Assembly: GCA_015680905.1 (NCBI GenBank)
Contig: CM027378.1
Location: 83,233,501 to 83,297,500, forward strand
Direction: 5' to 3'
Length of the DNA stretch: 64,000 bases
Origin: Coptis chinensis
Lineage: Eukaryota; Streptophyta; Magnoliopsida; Ranunculales; Ranunculaceae
In this document: positions 9,761 through 21,238 of the stretch, piece by piece
Layout of the letters: the number at the start of each line of letters is the position of its first letter
Position numbering within the stretch: position 1 is the first letter of the stretch
Translations under genes and position numbers: made by a program
The notes under the pieces: model-generated
Database searches by the model: none
Told to the model about the DNA's origin: nothing
What the model saw: the letters and a program-made list of their open reading frames with translations, nothing else

Positions 9761-10154
9761 AAGGCCCAAAATATCGCCGATATATATCGTTTTTTTTGTA
9801 CACCGACATAGATATATTCGATATATCTCAACCGAATATTGAATTCTTTTTTTTCCAATATATATCGTAATTTCTGATATAACGATATATTTCGATCAAT
9901 ATATACGATATATCCAATATAAATTGTTGACTTTGACCGATATTGTTGACTTTGACCAAATATTGTTGATTTTGATCGATATATTGACGATATTTTTGAT
10001 ATAATCGGCGATATTTCTGATATAATTGACGATATTTCTGATATATCGATATACAAAACAAAATTTGGACTGATCAACAAAAAATAAAATATTTCCGATA
10101 TATCGGTTTTTTAGTATATCGAAATATTCACCGAATTCGATATTTTGGGCCTTT
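9761..10154. mobile_element. MITE of the ATATCG-repeat family, copy 1
   Basis: Begins AAGGCCCAAAATATCG and ends CGATATTTTGGGCCTTT, a 15-base terminal inversion. The interior is filled with imperfect ATATCGAT/TATATCG repeats on both strands. Flanks GTTTTAGAC (9752-9760) and GTTTTAAAT (10155-10163) agree at 7 of 9 positions, fitting a decayed 9-bp target duplication of Mutator type. Copy 2 lies at 53028-53376. The ORFs seen here are products of the repeat. Confidence 0.72.
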
Positions 10155-10619
10155 GTTTTAAATGGGGTAGGCGAAAAAAGGAGAAAAAGTTGTGCAAACG
10201 GATACCAACACAGCTAAACGGCTGGCTCCCCACGCCTCAATATAATTTCGTTACCATATATGACAAAACTTATATTCTCTATTTTGACCTTCAATGTTCA
10301 ATAAAAGAGTTTATCTTCCTGTTAGTTGATCATTTGTATTTCTTGTATTTAAAATATGTTCAATCCTTTTTGTAAGTTTCCCTCTTTTATTGGTTATGGG
10401 GAAAAACATAATGCTAAAACTGTTGGAAAATTGTGCGAGCCCTCATCCATATTTTGACGCAGAGGAGCAAAACGTATGTGGCTGATATATGGTATGGTAG
10501 TAAAAGTTTCTCATCTAAGGGAGACCTATGGTGAACTTGTGTCACGACCATAAGTATAGCCGTCACTATTCTAATTTATGTTTAATATCTACTAGTCACA
10601 TCACATCTACCTATAAAAA
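10155..10619. other. intergenic, no gene seen
   Basis: No ORF with recognisable content, no repeat structure noticed. Confidence 0.45.
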
Positions 10620-10850
10620 TTTTTCTTTTTTTTAGCTAGGTAAGTTTAAATATATTAATAAAAAGAAAAATACAAGAGAATGGTTTGAGTATGGAAAACC
10701 AAACTCAGCTTTTAACCAAGATGTTATGTGTACTCTAGCAAGTTGGGTACACAACACACAATACTAGTCTATTCTCACAAATTTGCTATAGGGATTTTCC
10801 CATCGGATAAGCTATGAAGGCTTTCCTTCAGTGATGATTGAAGCATTTTC

Positions 10851-11645
10851 TTACAAGCATGCACCTATTTTTGACAAGATATCAGCTGCAATATTGGCCT
10901 CTCTCCATGTGTGAGTAAAGGAGAGGGATTGAAGTTTCAACCGACATGCTCTCCATCTTGCTTGTAGTTCCCAAATGATTTCTCTGCTAGTGAAAGAATC
11001 CATTGCTGCAGTAGAATCAGACTCTACCCAAATTTTTAACCAACCTCGTGCAATCGCCATTTCCACGTCCAAAACAATAGCATGACACTCTGCTTTGTAA
11101 CTGGTGCTGACACCTAAGTTCTTATGAAAAGTAATAAGAAAATCACCAGTAAAGTTTTTGAAGGTTACGCCTATACCTGAAGGACCTGGATTGCCAAAAG
11201 AGGCACCATTAGAATTCAACTTTACTATATCCGGCTCGAGAGGGATCCAGAAACAGGATTTCAGAGTAGGTGGTGGATTGATTATAAAATTAATGTTCCA
11301 AAACATACAAAAATGTCTATCTCTCACGGTGTCGTCCATGTGGGCTTTGGAGAGATGGTCAGTGCATAAGATGTGGGATCTAATTGTTTTTTTTTTACAA
11401 ATATCCACATTAGGAGTAGAACCTTCAAAAACAATTTTGTTCCGATGCTTCCAAATCGCAACTATGCCTACCAATAATCCTGAGTTCCATGTTTGCTTCA
11501 GGTACGGACTCCAGAAAGAAAACAACGGGCATAGACGCTTCATGGAAATTAATAAGGGGTTGTGACATTTGGAAACAACTTGAAAACCAAGACCACAATT
11601 GGACAGCAAAAGGACATTGCCATACAATGTGGTGAAGAGATTCAA
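10851..11645 (-). pseudogene. LINE RNase H domain
   Basis: Reads FWIPLEPDIVKLNSNGAS, NPGPSGIGVTFKNFTGDF, SYKAECHAIVLDVEMAIARG, WVESDSTAAMDSF and WREANIAADILSKIGACL. These are the RNase H motifs of plant LINE ORF2 proteins (usually DGS/DGA, E, D, D). The first Asp is Asn here (SNGA), explained by a G-to-A change; the Glu, second Asp and final Asp remain. The domain would remove RNA from the RNA-DNA hybrid. It is separated from RT by frameshifts. Confidence 0.82.
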
Positions 11646-11945
11646 TAGATTGAGAACAAAAACGACAACAAGAAGCTAGTGTGATTCCCATTTTTTGTAC
11701 TCTCATCAGTAGCCACACATCCATTGATCAACTTCCAAGCAGTAGCAGCAACTCTAGGGTGAGTATGCGAGTTCCAGACAAGGTTTGACCAGGAAACAAT
11801 GGGTTTTTTTTTCCTTGTATCATCGAATGCTGATTTGGCCGAGAATTTTTCTTTGATGTCTGGGCACCAAACCTTGTAATCGCCGTGTTGAGGATTACAA
11901 GAGACGTCTGGTATGATTCCAAAGGACGCAAGCAATTGCATAAAA
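11560..11945 (-). pseudogene. LINE zf-RVT zinc-binding linker
   Basis: Two frames carry the pieces: KFSAKSAFDDTRKKKP with VSWSNLVWNSHTHPRVAATA, and then CCRFCSQSIESLHHIVWQC. The latter matches the Cys-rich part of the zf-RVT domain (CxxC...H...C) that lies between RT and RNase H in plant LINEs. A frameshift lies near 11700-11730. Confidence 0.75.
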
Positions 11946-13620
11946 GGTATGATTCCAACTTAGAGTTGTAACCTTTTAGCTCTTGATCAATGAGATCCAA
12001 CACATGTTGAAGAGAGAAATTGCCTAGCCAATTACCCCTCCAAAAATCAATTGATTCTCCGTTGCCTATAATCCACTTGTACCTTGTACTGATTTCTTCC
12101 AAAGTTTTTTTAATTCCATACCAAATCGAGGAGGGTTTGTGATATTGTGTCAGAGAGCCCTCTCTACTCGTATACTTAAGCTTTATAAACTGTGCAAAAT
12201 CATCTTCCCTATTGGTTATAAACCATGCCAGTTTCATAAGCATTGCCATGTACACCTCTCTGAGTTTACGAATGCCAAGGCCACCTTCATTTATAGGTTT
12301 ACAAGTGTTTTCCCATCTCACAGTAGTGGACCATTTAGAAGAAGGATCCCCGGTCCAAAGAAAGTTACGCATAACTCTTTCAGCTTCTTTAATGATACAA
12401 GACGGCCATCTGTAGATTGACATATTATATATGGGCATACTACAAAGAGTAGATTTGATTAGAATTGCTCTACCTTGGAAGGAGAGCATATTTCCTTTTC
12501 AACTAGTCAGTTTCTTCCTAATTCTATCTAGGACTGGAGAAATAGTAGAACGCTTGACTTTTCCATATACCATAAGTACCCCAAGATACTTCTCTGGCAG
12601 AAAATCTTCGGAGAATTGTAGTTCATTAAGGACCCTGTTTTTCCTGAGCATGGTAAAACCTTCAAGGAAGATTCTAGATTTGGCTTTATTAATGTTCTGA
12701 CCAGATGCCAATTTATATTTATCAAGGAGTTGATTAATACATCTGAGACTTCTGCTGTCACATTTAGAGAAGATAATCATGTCATCTGCGAAGATAAGAT
12801 GACTTGGAACTGGAAAGCCTTTGACAATAGTAAGAGGTTTTATAAGATTATGATGTCTAAGAGAGTGCATGCCCCTACTAAAAATGTCTTCTGCTATAGT
12901 AAAAAGCAATGGAGATAAGGGATCTCCTTGCTTTAACCCCCTACTCTTAGGGAAAAAGCCAATAGGTCCACCATTGAATAGAATAGAAAGATGAGCATAA
13001 CTCGTAATAACTTTGATCCAATTGATCCAAGTGAGAGAGAAACCCAGTCTACTCATAGCCTGAAAGAGGAAAAACCAACTCATAGAGTCATAAGCTTGTG
13101 TAATGTCGATCTTGATGGCAGCATTGCCTCCTCTTCTTTTAGTCTGCATCTCATTAAAGAGTTCAGAAGCTAGCCCAATATTAGATTGAGAAGACCTACC
13201 GGGAACAAAACCAGCTTGTTCCTTAGTAATAATTTTTTAACCTAAGCTGTAGTAGTTTGGAAATAATTTTCATGAGAAAATTGCCACAACAGATGGGTCT
13301 AAACTTACTAAGTTTCGTTGCATCTTTTTCTTTCGGGATCAGAGATATGAAGTTAGAGTATATGCCATTTGGTAATCTGGACTAGATGAAAAAAGATTGA
13401 ACAACTTCACATATGTCTAGCTTGATGATGGGCCAACATTTGTGGTAAAAGTGACCTTGGAATCCGTCTGGACTAGGGGAACTGTCCACTTTCATGGAAA
13501 AAATCACTTCTTGTATCTCCACATAATCAGGAATAATAGTGAGAGAGTGATTATCTTCATCAGTAACTAACTTAGGAGTGAGTCCTAAGAGTTGATCATC
13601 TTGAATCACAGCAGTTTCTG
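11946..13620 (-). pseudogene. LINE reverse transcriptase
   Basis: The N-terminal motif SPSPDGFQGHFYHKCWPII lies at about 13440-13500. The core (12499-13149) reads AIKIDITQAYDSMSWFFLFQ, GLKQGDPLSPLLFTIAEDIF and the catalytic FADD (12781-12792). The thumb (11728-12489) reads LSFQGRAILIKSTLCSMPIY and GGLGIRKLREVYMAMLMKL. All are signatures of plant non-LTR RT, which primes on nicked target DNA. At least three frameshifts or stops separate the pieces, so the element is inactive. Confidence 0.85.
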
Positions 13621-14096
13621 TGAATTTGGCTTCATAAAAACGTACTATATAGTCTTGTATTTCCTTCGGGTCTGAAAAGAGTGTCCTCTTCAGTTACAAG
13701 CTCTAAAATTATAGATGCCCCTTGTCTTAACTTACACATGTTGTGAAAGAAAGCAGAGTTCCTGTCGAGTTCTTCATCAAAGTTTAATCTACTTTTTTGC
13801 CTCTATAGACTTGCTCTGTTATTTCTTGCTGTGGAAAGTTCATTTTCTTTAAGAACTGCTTCGTTGATGATAAGATTTTTATCATGATTATCTTGGTCTG
13901 CAAGAGTTTGAGCTTGAAGAAGTTGTGCCTCTGCCATTCAGATATTATTGTCTAAGTTACCAAAAACTTCATGGTTCCATTTCTTCAGGTCCAGCTTGAG
14001 TCTCTGAAGTTTTTTTATCACTCTCACCAAGGGTGGTGCAAATAAAGGCCGACTCTAACTACTTTGAATTAATTCCAAAAAGGATGGATGGGAAAT
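13621..14096 (-). other. degenerate LINE ORF2 segment between endonuclease and RT
   Basis: Connects the endonuclease and RT blocks; only short broken frames remain. Confidence 0.6.
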
Positions 14097-14834
14097 CTAG
14101 ATTTTATTGAATCGAAAAGGGATATTCTTTGGTTTAGGCACACAAGGTTGCGCACCAAGTAGAGGTGCATGATCAGAAGCATGTCTAGGACCCACTTTGT
14201 ACCTCCACCCATTGCATTTCAAGCTCCAGGCAACATTAAAGAAGACCCTATCCAACTTAGCAATCACTCTAGAGCCCCCTCTTTGATTATTAGACCAAGT
14301 GAAGTTCATACCTTCATAAGGGGATTCAATAAGTTGAGTAGCATTAATAGCATCATGAAAATCTTGCATAGATGATCTGTTAGGAAGGTGAACACCCTTT
14401 TTTTCTTCATATCTTAAAAATGCATTGAAGTCACCTAACACTATCCAAGGAAGAGTAGTGCTAGTGAGTTTCAAATCTGACCATAGTCTCATTCTTTGAA
14501 CAATGTGACAGTTCGCATGTACAAAAGAGAGAACTGCATTATCATATGAAATCAAAATGCACTGATCTGACGTATGAACAACATCCACATTGAGACCAAC
14601 CTTGTATAAAATCCATAGATTACCCAATCTAGCAGGTAAGTCATTGTGGATAACATCAGAATTAAAGTAGTTTATGCCAATAGACTCAGTATAAAAAATA
14701 TAAAAAGACGAAGGCTTGATCATAGGTTCTGCAAGGCATAAGATTTCTGGCTTATGTTGTGAAACAATTTCCTTTAATCTATCCACTGCAGATTCCTTTC
14801 TTATTCCCCTAACATTCCAGAAGACTATCTTCAT
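14097..14834 (-). pseudogene. LINE APE-type endonuclease (ORF2 N-terminus)
   Basis: About 245 open codons: MKIVFWNVRGIRKESAVDRL, PEILCLAEPMI (catalytic Glu), IVLGDFNAFLRYEEKKG (Asp/Asn), NFTWSNNQRGG, KLDRVFFN and RHASDHAPLL (the SDH box). The domain nicks target DNA to start retrotransposition. The start ATG at 14834 overlaps the end of ORF1 by a few bases, as is usual. This block is intact on its own; the rest of ORF2 is not. Confidence 0.86.
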
Positions 14835-15480
14835 TGAGAAGGGTTGGAAGTGGTGACCTTACTGCCATGGGACCTAGTGAAAGGTGGAGTAACCACCATG
14901 CCAGTTGCTAGAATGGAGGATGCACCTTTCTTTTTAATCCCTTTCTTATTTTGACCAAATTCAGTTTGCATAGAATTGCCAACTAGATTAGTCCAACTTT
15001 CAGTGAAGGCATCTGTGACATTTAAAGCACTATGTTGAACTATAAGAGCCAACTCCTCCTCAGACGAGATTGTAAGTCTGAATAGGAATTGGGGGAGTCG
15101 ATTGACCCACATGAACTCCAATATTAGAGACAGTATGTTCCGTAGCTAAAAGTGTTGGAGAATCAGAGTCAACAATACGATCAAAATTGGTCGAGACATT
15201 TTGTTGCAGAACCACTGGATTGATAGGATGTGGGGTCGATTGACCCAACTGTACGCCAATAAAGGGAGCAACAAGTGCAGGAGGTGGTGGAATAATAAGA
15301 GAAACAGAGCCAACTATATGATCAAAGTTGGTTGAGACATTCCGTTCTATATTCATTAGGGGAATAGGAAGCTCCTCAACTCCCACAACAAGCAAAGCAT
15401 GGCATGAGAGTCATTCTCCATCCTGTCATTGTTAGTAGTACATTGACCCTGAAGAATAGAAATGGATGGGACTAAAGTAG
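14831..15480 (-). pseudogene. LINE ORF1, C-terminal part with internal peptide repeat
   Basis: Two frames (15395-15060 and 15121-14831) cover the end of ORF1. A repeated unit appears twice: NVSTNFDHIVGSVS ... GVQLGQSTP, and NVSTNFDRIVDSDSP ... GVHVGQSTPP. ORF1 of LINEs binds RNA, but the conserved zinc-knuckle region is not visible here and would lie in the missing 5' part. Confidence 0.6.
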
Positions 15481-15481
15481 T

Positions 15482-16732
15482 TGTCACAGCCCGAATTTCT
15501 AAACCATTAAAAAAATGAATATTTGAAATATAAATATCTCAAACATCACTTGGTTCAATTGTCTAAAAACCCAGGCTATGACGGGGTGGATACAACACAT
15601 GTCAAAACCTGAAACCCACATCATAAAGAATCTTAACAACAAAAATCATCTCCAAAATTCTCTTTATTACTTTATAAAAAGTCTATCTTCCGTCCCAATA
15701 AAACATCAAACCACTCTAAGAATAACAGGTCTTCAACATCGTATTTTTTGTGTCATATGAAAAGGAAACTACGTTATTACATACTTCCAAAAGATCAGAC
15801 CTAATAAAATAACCTCCCGGACTGCTCCAGGCAAGAATCCAAATCACACGCCGCGGTTCCACTGCCTTCCACCTGTGTTCCCAAGAACACACCCACGTTA
15901 CCAAAACAAAGCAAACATGGGTCAGCAAAATGGAATTTGCTGGTATGAGTAGATTAACCACATAAAACCTTTTCAAAACTTTTCTTATCCAACTAACACT
16001 TTAACTCTATCATAACCTAATCATTCTCAGCTTGGAAGACAGGTAGTTCCGTCATCTCAACCGGCATAGTTCTTCACAAGCAAAACTTCCATTATCTTAA
16101 CTTATTTTAATAACTCGTTTTAATATCTAAATACTTGAATTAAAACTTACCGATATCCACTGCTGTATAAGGGTAGGACCGCGTCCCTGCACAAAAATGT
16201 TATTAAGTCTTACCCTCCTGCAAAAGAAAGTTAGAACTTCTATATAACATATGTAGATATTATATTAGGTGTTCAAAAGTAAACCCAAACACTCGCATAA
16301 TCAAAGAATACAACTAATCAATTTCTTTTCTTATACACTCACCATTTAGTGCCTATATACCTTAGGTCATTCCCGTCACATTCAAGGAATACCCAACCCT
16401 ACATTCCCGTACCCTCAAGGAACACAACTAACCCGCAAGGCGAATACCTTAGTTCCTCTCTAGGGTAGTCCAAACAATCTGGTCATTCATGGCACATTCA
16501 ATGAATACCGGGTCATTCATGGCACATTCAATGAATACCCATATATAACGGCTAACGGGCCATTTATGGCACATTCAATAAATGCCCACCTAACATATGA
16601 CATCAACAGTCATAAAACTCAATTCCAAAACTTGAGGCGTGGAGAGTTCTAAAAGAGTGCGGTAAATTTGTTTACGCATTATTGAACTTTATTGTATATA
16701 TTATTTCAGAGAACGAAGGAATATCTTGTACT
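15482..16732 (-). mobile_element. LTR-like element L, copy L1, truncated
   Basis: Starts TGTCACAGCCCGAATTTC, the same end as L3 at 34024. Shared blocks with L2 (reverse orientation there) include CATTCATGGCACATTCAATG repeats, CCGCAAGGCGAATACCTTAG and a GGGTAGGACCG stretch. The right end is lost: at about 16733 it joins copia A sequence. It also cuts the LINE at 15481. No coding capacity is seen. Confidence 0.65.
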
Positions 16733-18705
16733 GTCACATAGAACTACAAATTGTTTCTGCTTTAGCCTAGTTCTTCGAAGAACCTCTTCATTCATAGCAT
16801 CTCTTTGCAACACTCAGTGGCTGCAATATACTCAGCTTCTGTAGTGGAGAGAGCAACACACTTTTGCAACTTAGATTGTTAAGAAACTGCTCCCCCTATA
16901 AAAGTAACCAGATAACCAGAGATGGACTTCATCGAATCAACATCACCTACCATGTCTGCATCAATGTACTCTTCCAGTAAGAGCTTACTTCTACTAAAAC
17001 ACAAACACGATTTGGAAGTGCTCTTGAGATATCTCAATATCCACATAACACCTTCCCAATGCTTCTTCCCCGGATTTGACAGAAATCGACTTACAACATC
17101 CACGACGAAAGTAATATCTGGTCTTGTACACACCATTGCATACATCAAGCTGCCCACTGTGGATGCATAAGGAATCTTTTCCAACTGACTCTACCCATGC
17201 TCACTCTTTGGACACATATCTTTGGTCATGCGGAACTGGCCACCAAGCAGACAACTGACTGGCTTTACTTGATCCATGCTGAATCTCTTCAACACCTTCT
17301 CAATGTAGCTTTCTTGAGAAAGCCACAGCTTCCCACTCTTTCTGTCACGAGTGATCCACATCCCAAGTATCTGCTTTGATTGATCCAAATCCTTCATCTT
17401 AAATGACTTACTTAAGTCTTTCTTCAGCTCGGATATCTTGTTGATGTTCGGGCCAACTATCAACATGTAATCCACATACAACAAAAGCACTATGAAATCC
17501 CCATCTAGAAATTTCTGAACAAATACACAATGATCGGAAGCAGACTTCTTGTATCGTTGCTTCTCCATAAATGAATCAAACTTTATGTACCACTACCTCG
17601 GTGCTTGTTTCAACCCATACAAACTCTTTATCAGCTTACATACTAGGTGCTCCTTGCCTTTGACCTCAAACCCCTCTGGCTGGTCCATGTAGACATCTTC
17701 TTCAAGGTCTCCATGAAGAAAAGATGTCTTGACATCTAGTTGCTCAACCTCTAGGTTCATACTTGCGGTCATACCCAATACCATCCGGATAGAAGTCATC
17801 TTCACTACAGGAGAGAAAATCTCATCAAAGTCAATTCCTTTCCTTTGACCAAATCCCTTTACTACAAGGTGAGCTTTGTGCCTTGGGTGTGGATTGTTCT
17901 CCTCATGCTTGACTTTGTAAATCCACTTATTCTTTAGAACTTTTCTTCATGTCGGTTTCTCAACTAACTCATAAGTGTGATTCTTATGCAAAGAATCCAT
18001 CTCGTCATGCATGGCCTTCAACCACTTCTCTTTGTTTGTACCTTCAAGAGCCTCTTGATAGTACATAGGTTCTCCACCATCAGATAGTAAAATATACGCA
18101 TGTGGTGGATACCTAGTTAAAGCTAGTCTCTCTCTGTCTAACCTCCTTGCCCCATCTGCTGGTGCCTCAGAAGGATTCACTTCTGCTTGCTCTGGTGGTG
18201 GTTCATGCATTTTATCTGCATCTTCTATACCAGTAGGTTCTATCCCATCATGAGCAATAAGATTCTCATCATGAGCTTCAAACTCATGGTTCTCTGTATT
18301 CTCAATGCCTTCTGCACGTTCCACAGTAGGAACTTCTAGTTCTAAATCAACAAGATCATTAATGAATGTCTGTAGCTTCTCACCCTCCTCAAAGTCTGCT
18401 ATGATTTGGTCTTCCAAAAACACAACATCTCAACTTCGGATTACCTTTTTGTTAATTGGATCATAGAGTTTGTAACCAAACTTTTCATCTCCATAACCCA
18501 GAAAAATGCACTGCTTGGCTTTGTCATCAAGCTTGGATCTCTCATCCTTCGGAATATGCACAAATGCCCTGCACCCAAATACCCTAAAGTATCCATAATC
18601 AACATCTCTGCCTGACCATACTCTCTTTGGATAGTCACTATTCAGAGGCTTCGATGGCGATAGGTTGATCACATGCACGGTTGTACGCATTTCTTCTACC
18701 CAGTA
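16733..18705 (-). pseudogene. copia A integrase C-terminus, RT and RNase H
   Basis: Pieces, minus strand: FRVFGCRAFVHIPKDERSKL and CIFLGYGDEKFGYKLYD (integrase C-terminus), EKWLKAMHDEMDSLHKNHTY, LEVEQLDVKTSFLHGDLEED with VYMDQPEGF, then KQRYKKSASDHCVFVQKF and SYIEKVLKRFSMD, then SLMYAMVCTRPDITFVVDVV and RNase H start. The catalytic YVDD is YVDY (17467-17478), losing an essential Asp. Frames change at least four times. RNase H is cut at 16733. Confidence 0.84.
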
Positions 18706-18708
18706 GGT
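18706..18708. repeat. possible 3-bp target duplication GGT, left
   Basis: GGT here and at 27629-27631 flank the insert. Without it the copia A sequence would read through as in element B (39640-39680). Three bases is the CACTA target-site length, but the match could be chance. Confidence 0.5.
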
Positions 18709-19120
18709 CACTACCAAAAGAATGACTTTACCCGACTGACTATGGCTGTCGCGAAAGGTATTACCCGACAGACCAAAACTGCCGCAAGACCGTCGGAAAA
18801 TGCTCGGTCGGCATAGGCTTCTGACAGTTTTTATTGGTCAAAACAGGCCGTCGGGGTTGAGGATCTTTGCCGATGGACATTCCTGCTGTTAAAAACCGTC
18901 GGATATGCCAGCTGTCAAAAACCGTCGAATAGTTGCTGCTGTAAAAAACCGTCGGATATTCCTGCTACTAAAATCCGTTGGATATTTCGGCTATTAAAAA
19001 TCGTTGGATAGTTCTGCTATTATAAACCGTCGGTTAGACCAGCTGTCACCAGCCGTTAGATATGCCAACTGCTAGCCGTCGGGTAGTTTGCTACTAGACA
19101 GTTTTTATCCGTCGAGTATT
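18709..19120. repeat. CACTA subterminal repeat region, CCGTCGG type
   Basis: More than ten variants of AAACCGTCGGATAT and its inverse occur here. In CACTA elements such arrays are transposase-binding sites. Confidence 0.7.
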
Positions 19121-20560
19121 AGTTCTTTATTTTTAAAAAAAATATTTTTTATAATAATTGTTTCAGGTATCCCAACATTACATTCTTGCAAGTTCCCACT
19201 CAAATGCTACGAACGCCAATGTATTCATAAAAAAAAAACAAGAATAAGACATGTCGTTCACTAAGTATACATATTACTTCCTTCAGAAACCAAAAATCAG
19301 CACCACGTACACCATCTATCTAGCAACCAGTCCTAGTAATCTCTAGTACCATTACTTACAACAAACATACTCAAAAAAACAAAATAGATGAAGTTTGCAT
19401 ATCCCACACAATAGATTACTCATACTACAACCTTGATTCAACCCTTCAACAAAATCACTAAGGTCCAAAGCGTCTCACCAAATTGGTAATCCATTTGCCA
19501 AGATCTTGAAGTGAGTTTTGCTGACCAAAAAAATGAAGAAGAAGAAGAAGATCATGAAGTACTCTCTTAGGAACTAGAAATAATTCTAGCTGTTTTATTC
19601 TAGCTATAAGTACCTAAAAATACCCAAATAAAAACTCCCAGCCCATGAAAATACCCAAACAAAAACACGTGCTAGAAGAATGTAAGAAACTTGCTAATCA
19701 AAATAGAATCAAAAGCCTTGAGTTTGAATGTAAGAAACTTGCTAATCAAAACAGAATAAAAAACACGTGCTGGAAGAATGTTTGAAGTTTGCACACTAAC
19801 CAAAACAGAATCAAAAGCCTTAAGTTCTATTTGTAAGCCCCTCAAGGCGTCCTTGAACAACTGCATGCCTATCTTGAATTTTGAAGAGCCATCTGTGTTA
19901 TAATAGCTTGTAGCTTTGTTCCCACTCCTAAGATTGCCTGCAAGCAGTTCAGGGGTGAGATTGAACTTTAGCACTAGTTAGGAAAGGTACTACCATAATA
20001 CATAAAATTGCTCACAAGTAGAGGAAACACGGCTATCCCCAACAAAGCCTGCCATCCTGGAAATAACAATATGATCCAATGAAAAGACTGCATCTTAAAT
20101 TGAATTTGAATTGAGAATATAAATAACCAGAAAAATGTTTGATTAAAGGCGTGAGCTCACCAAAGAACACATTCGGAAGCAAAAATACCACAACCGAAGG
20201 CCATAGCAAAGGATTTGTTGACATCATGGAGCGATTCTGAAATTAAAATGCATAATTAGAAATCCATTATAAAAAAACCAACACAACTAGAAAAGTTTCG
20301 ATATAACCACAACCGGTAATGTCATACCTAATTCCAACAACTATCTTGAAATCGTCTTCTAATGACCTTTTGATATATTTTTGAAAGTTAAACTTACTTC
20401 GGGGATAAATGAACCTATAAGAATAAAAAGTTAGCACAATACAAAACAAAATGAAGGAATCGGCGATTTGTTGTAGGCAAAAACTCACACTAATGAATCC
20501 ATGACGATAGCCGGTAGTCGGACTTGCGTCTGATGATCTGAAAAACAAAACTGCCAAAAG
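19121..20560 (-). other. unidentified exon-like segments in insert 1
   Basis: Two segments look like exons on the minus strand. One, at about 20164-20240, follows a TTTCAG acceptor, reads SLHDVNKSFAMAFGCGIFAS and ends at a GTGAGC donor. The other, at about 19840-19975, reads NLTPELLAGNLRSGNKATSY with SKFKIGMQLFKDALRGL. I do not recognise either. A direct repeat of GAATGTAAGAAACTTGCTAA lies near 19680 and 19728. Confidence 0.35.
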
Positions 20561-20827
20561 AAAGCACCCTAGAAAAAGTCACAGGAAAAAGTCAGCCAAT
20601 TTCATAGCTAAAACTAGTAGTAGTCTAAAACTTGGTCAAAACATAAGTAATGAGAATCAAACTTAGCATTTCTTTGAAGCCACCAAAACAGTTCACTTTA
20701 GTTGATGCCAATTGCAAAACTCATCAAATCAAGTAAAACCAAAGGATTCTAATACACGAAAAGTTCAATTGGTTCAGTTTCAAGTTTTTAATTGGCTAAA
20801 AGTCTGCAAGAAATAAATGGCCAGTGG

Positions 20828-20857
<30 letters not shown>
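20828..20857 (+). repeat. poly-A run, 30 bases
   Basis: Uninterrupted A30 downstream of the SSADH-like exons; on the coding (minus) strand it is a T-run, so it is not a poly-A tail of that fragment. Confidence 0.9.
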
Positions 20858-20859
<2 letters not shown>

Positions 20860-20937
20860 GTCGTGTGAAAAAGAAAGCATGGAACTAAAAGGATGACAAT
20901 ATGGTCGTCGTTGTAAAATATAGGCAGTAAAGTTTAC

Positions 20938-21048
20938 CGGTGGTATGCCAGCTTGAAGAGAAAGCTCAGCCACTGCTAAAGCTGTTAGGGGCGTAAGTTC
21001 AGAGGGTTTGATAATTACTGTACAACCACAAGCTAGAGCAGGAGTGAC
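20938..21048 (-). pseudogene. SSADH/ALDH5-like exon b, captured fragment
   Basis: A 111-bp exon between a TTTCAG acceptor and a GTAAAC donor reads [20 protein letters not shown] and [17 protein letters not shown]. This is the NAD-binding region of plant mitochondrial succinate-semialdehyde dehydrogenase ([20 protein letters not shown] in the family). No other catalytic exons (Glu and Cys regions) are visible downstream, so it is a fragment. Intron boundaries are kept, which implies DNA-level capture. Confidence 0.8.
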
Positions 21049-21175
21049 CTGAAACAACATAAATAGAGAGCTTATGATCTTCAAAAAGGCATAAAGGCAT
21101 CAAGCAAAAACAAAAAAGGTATCCATATTCAAAATCTCAAACTATATGCAAAATGGGTTAAACTAGAGAGTATAC

Positions 21176-21238
21176 CTTGCAAGTGAACATTGCTAAAGGG
21201 AAGTTCCATGGTGTAATCGCTCCAACGACACCAACAGG
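21176..21238 (-). pseudogene. SSADH/ALDH5-like exon a, captured fragment
   Basis: A 63-bp exon with CTATAG acceptor and GTATAC donor reads PVGVVGAITPWNFPLAMFTC followed by Lys. The ITPWNFPLAM block is the ALDH N-terminal Rossmann motif. It lies upstream of exon b in the correct order, separated by a roughly 130-bp intron. Confidence 0.82.

Larger units (their letters stand above)
10620..15481 (-). mobile_element. plant L1-type LINE with RNase H domain, 5' end cut
   Basis: Minus-strand order: end of ORF1 (14831-15480), APE endonuclease, reverse transcriptase, zf-RVT linker, RNase H (to 10851), 3' UTR and an A-rich tail (T-run on the plus strand at about 10618-10635). This is the architecture of plant L1 elements with a C-terminal RNase H. 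The 5' end is replaced by LTR-like element L1 at 15482. ORF2 is broken by several frameshifts. Confidence 0.87.

Noticed and set aside
9631-10080. ORF rich in Ile, Ser and Tyr
   Set aside because: Translation of ATATCG repeats in a MITE.
20828-20857. Poly-A run as the tail of a processed SSADH pseudogene
   Set aside because: The exons lie on the other strand and keep introns, so this is not retro-copied mRNA.
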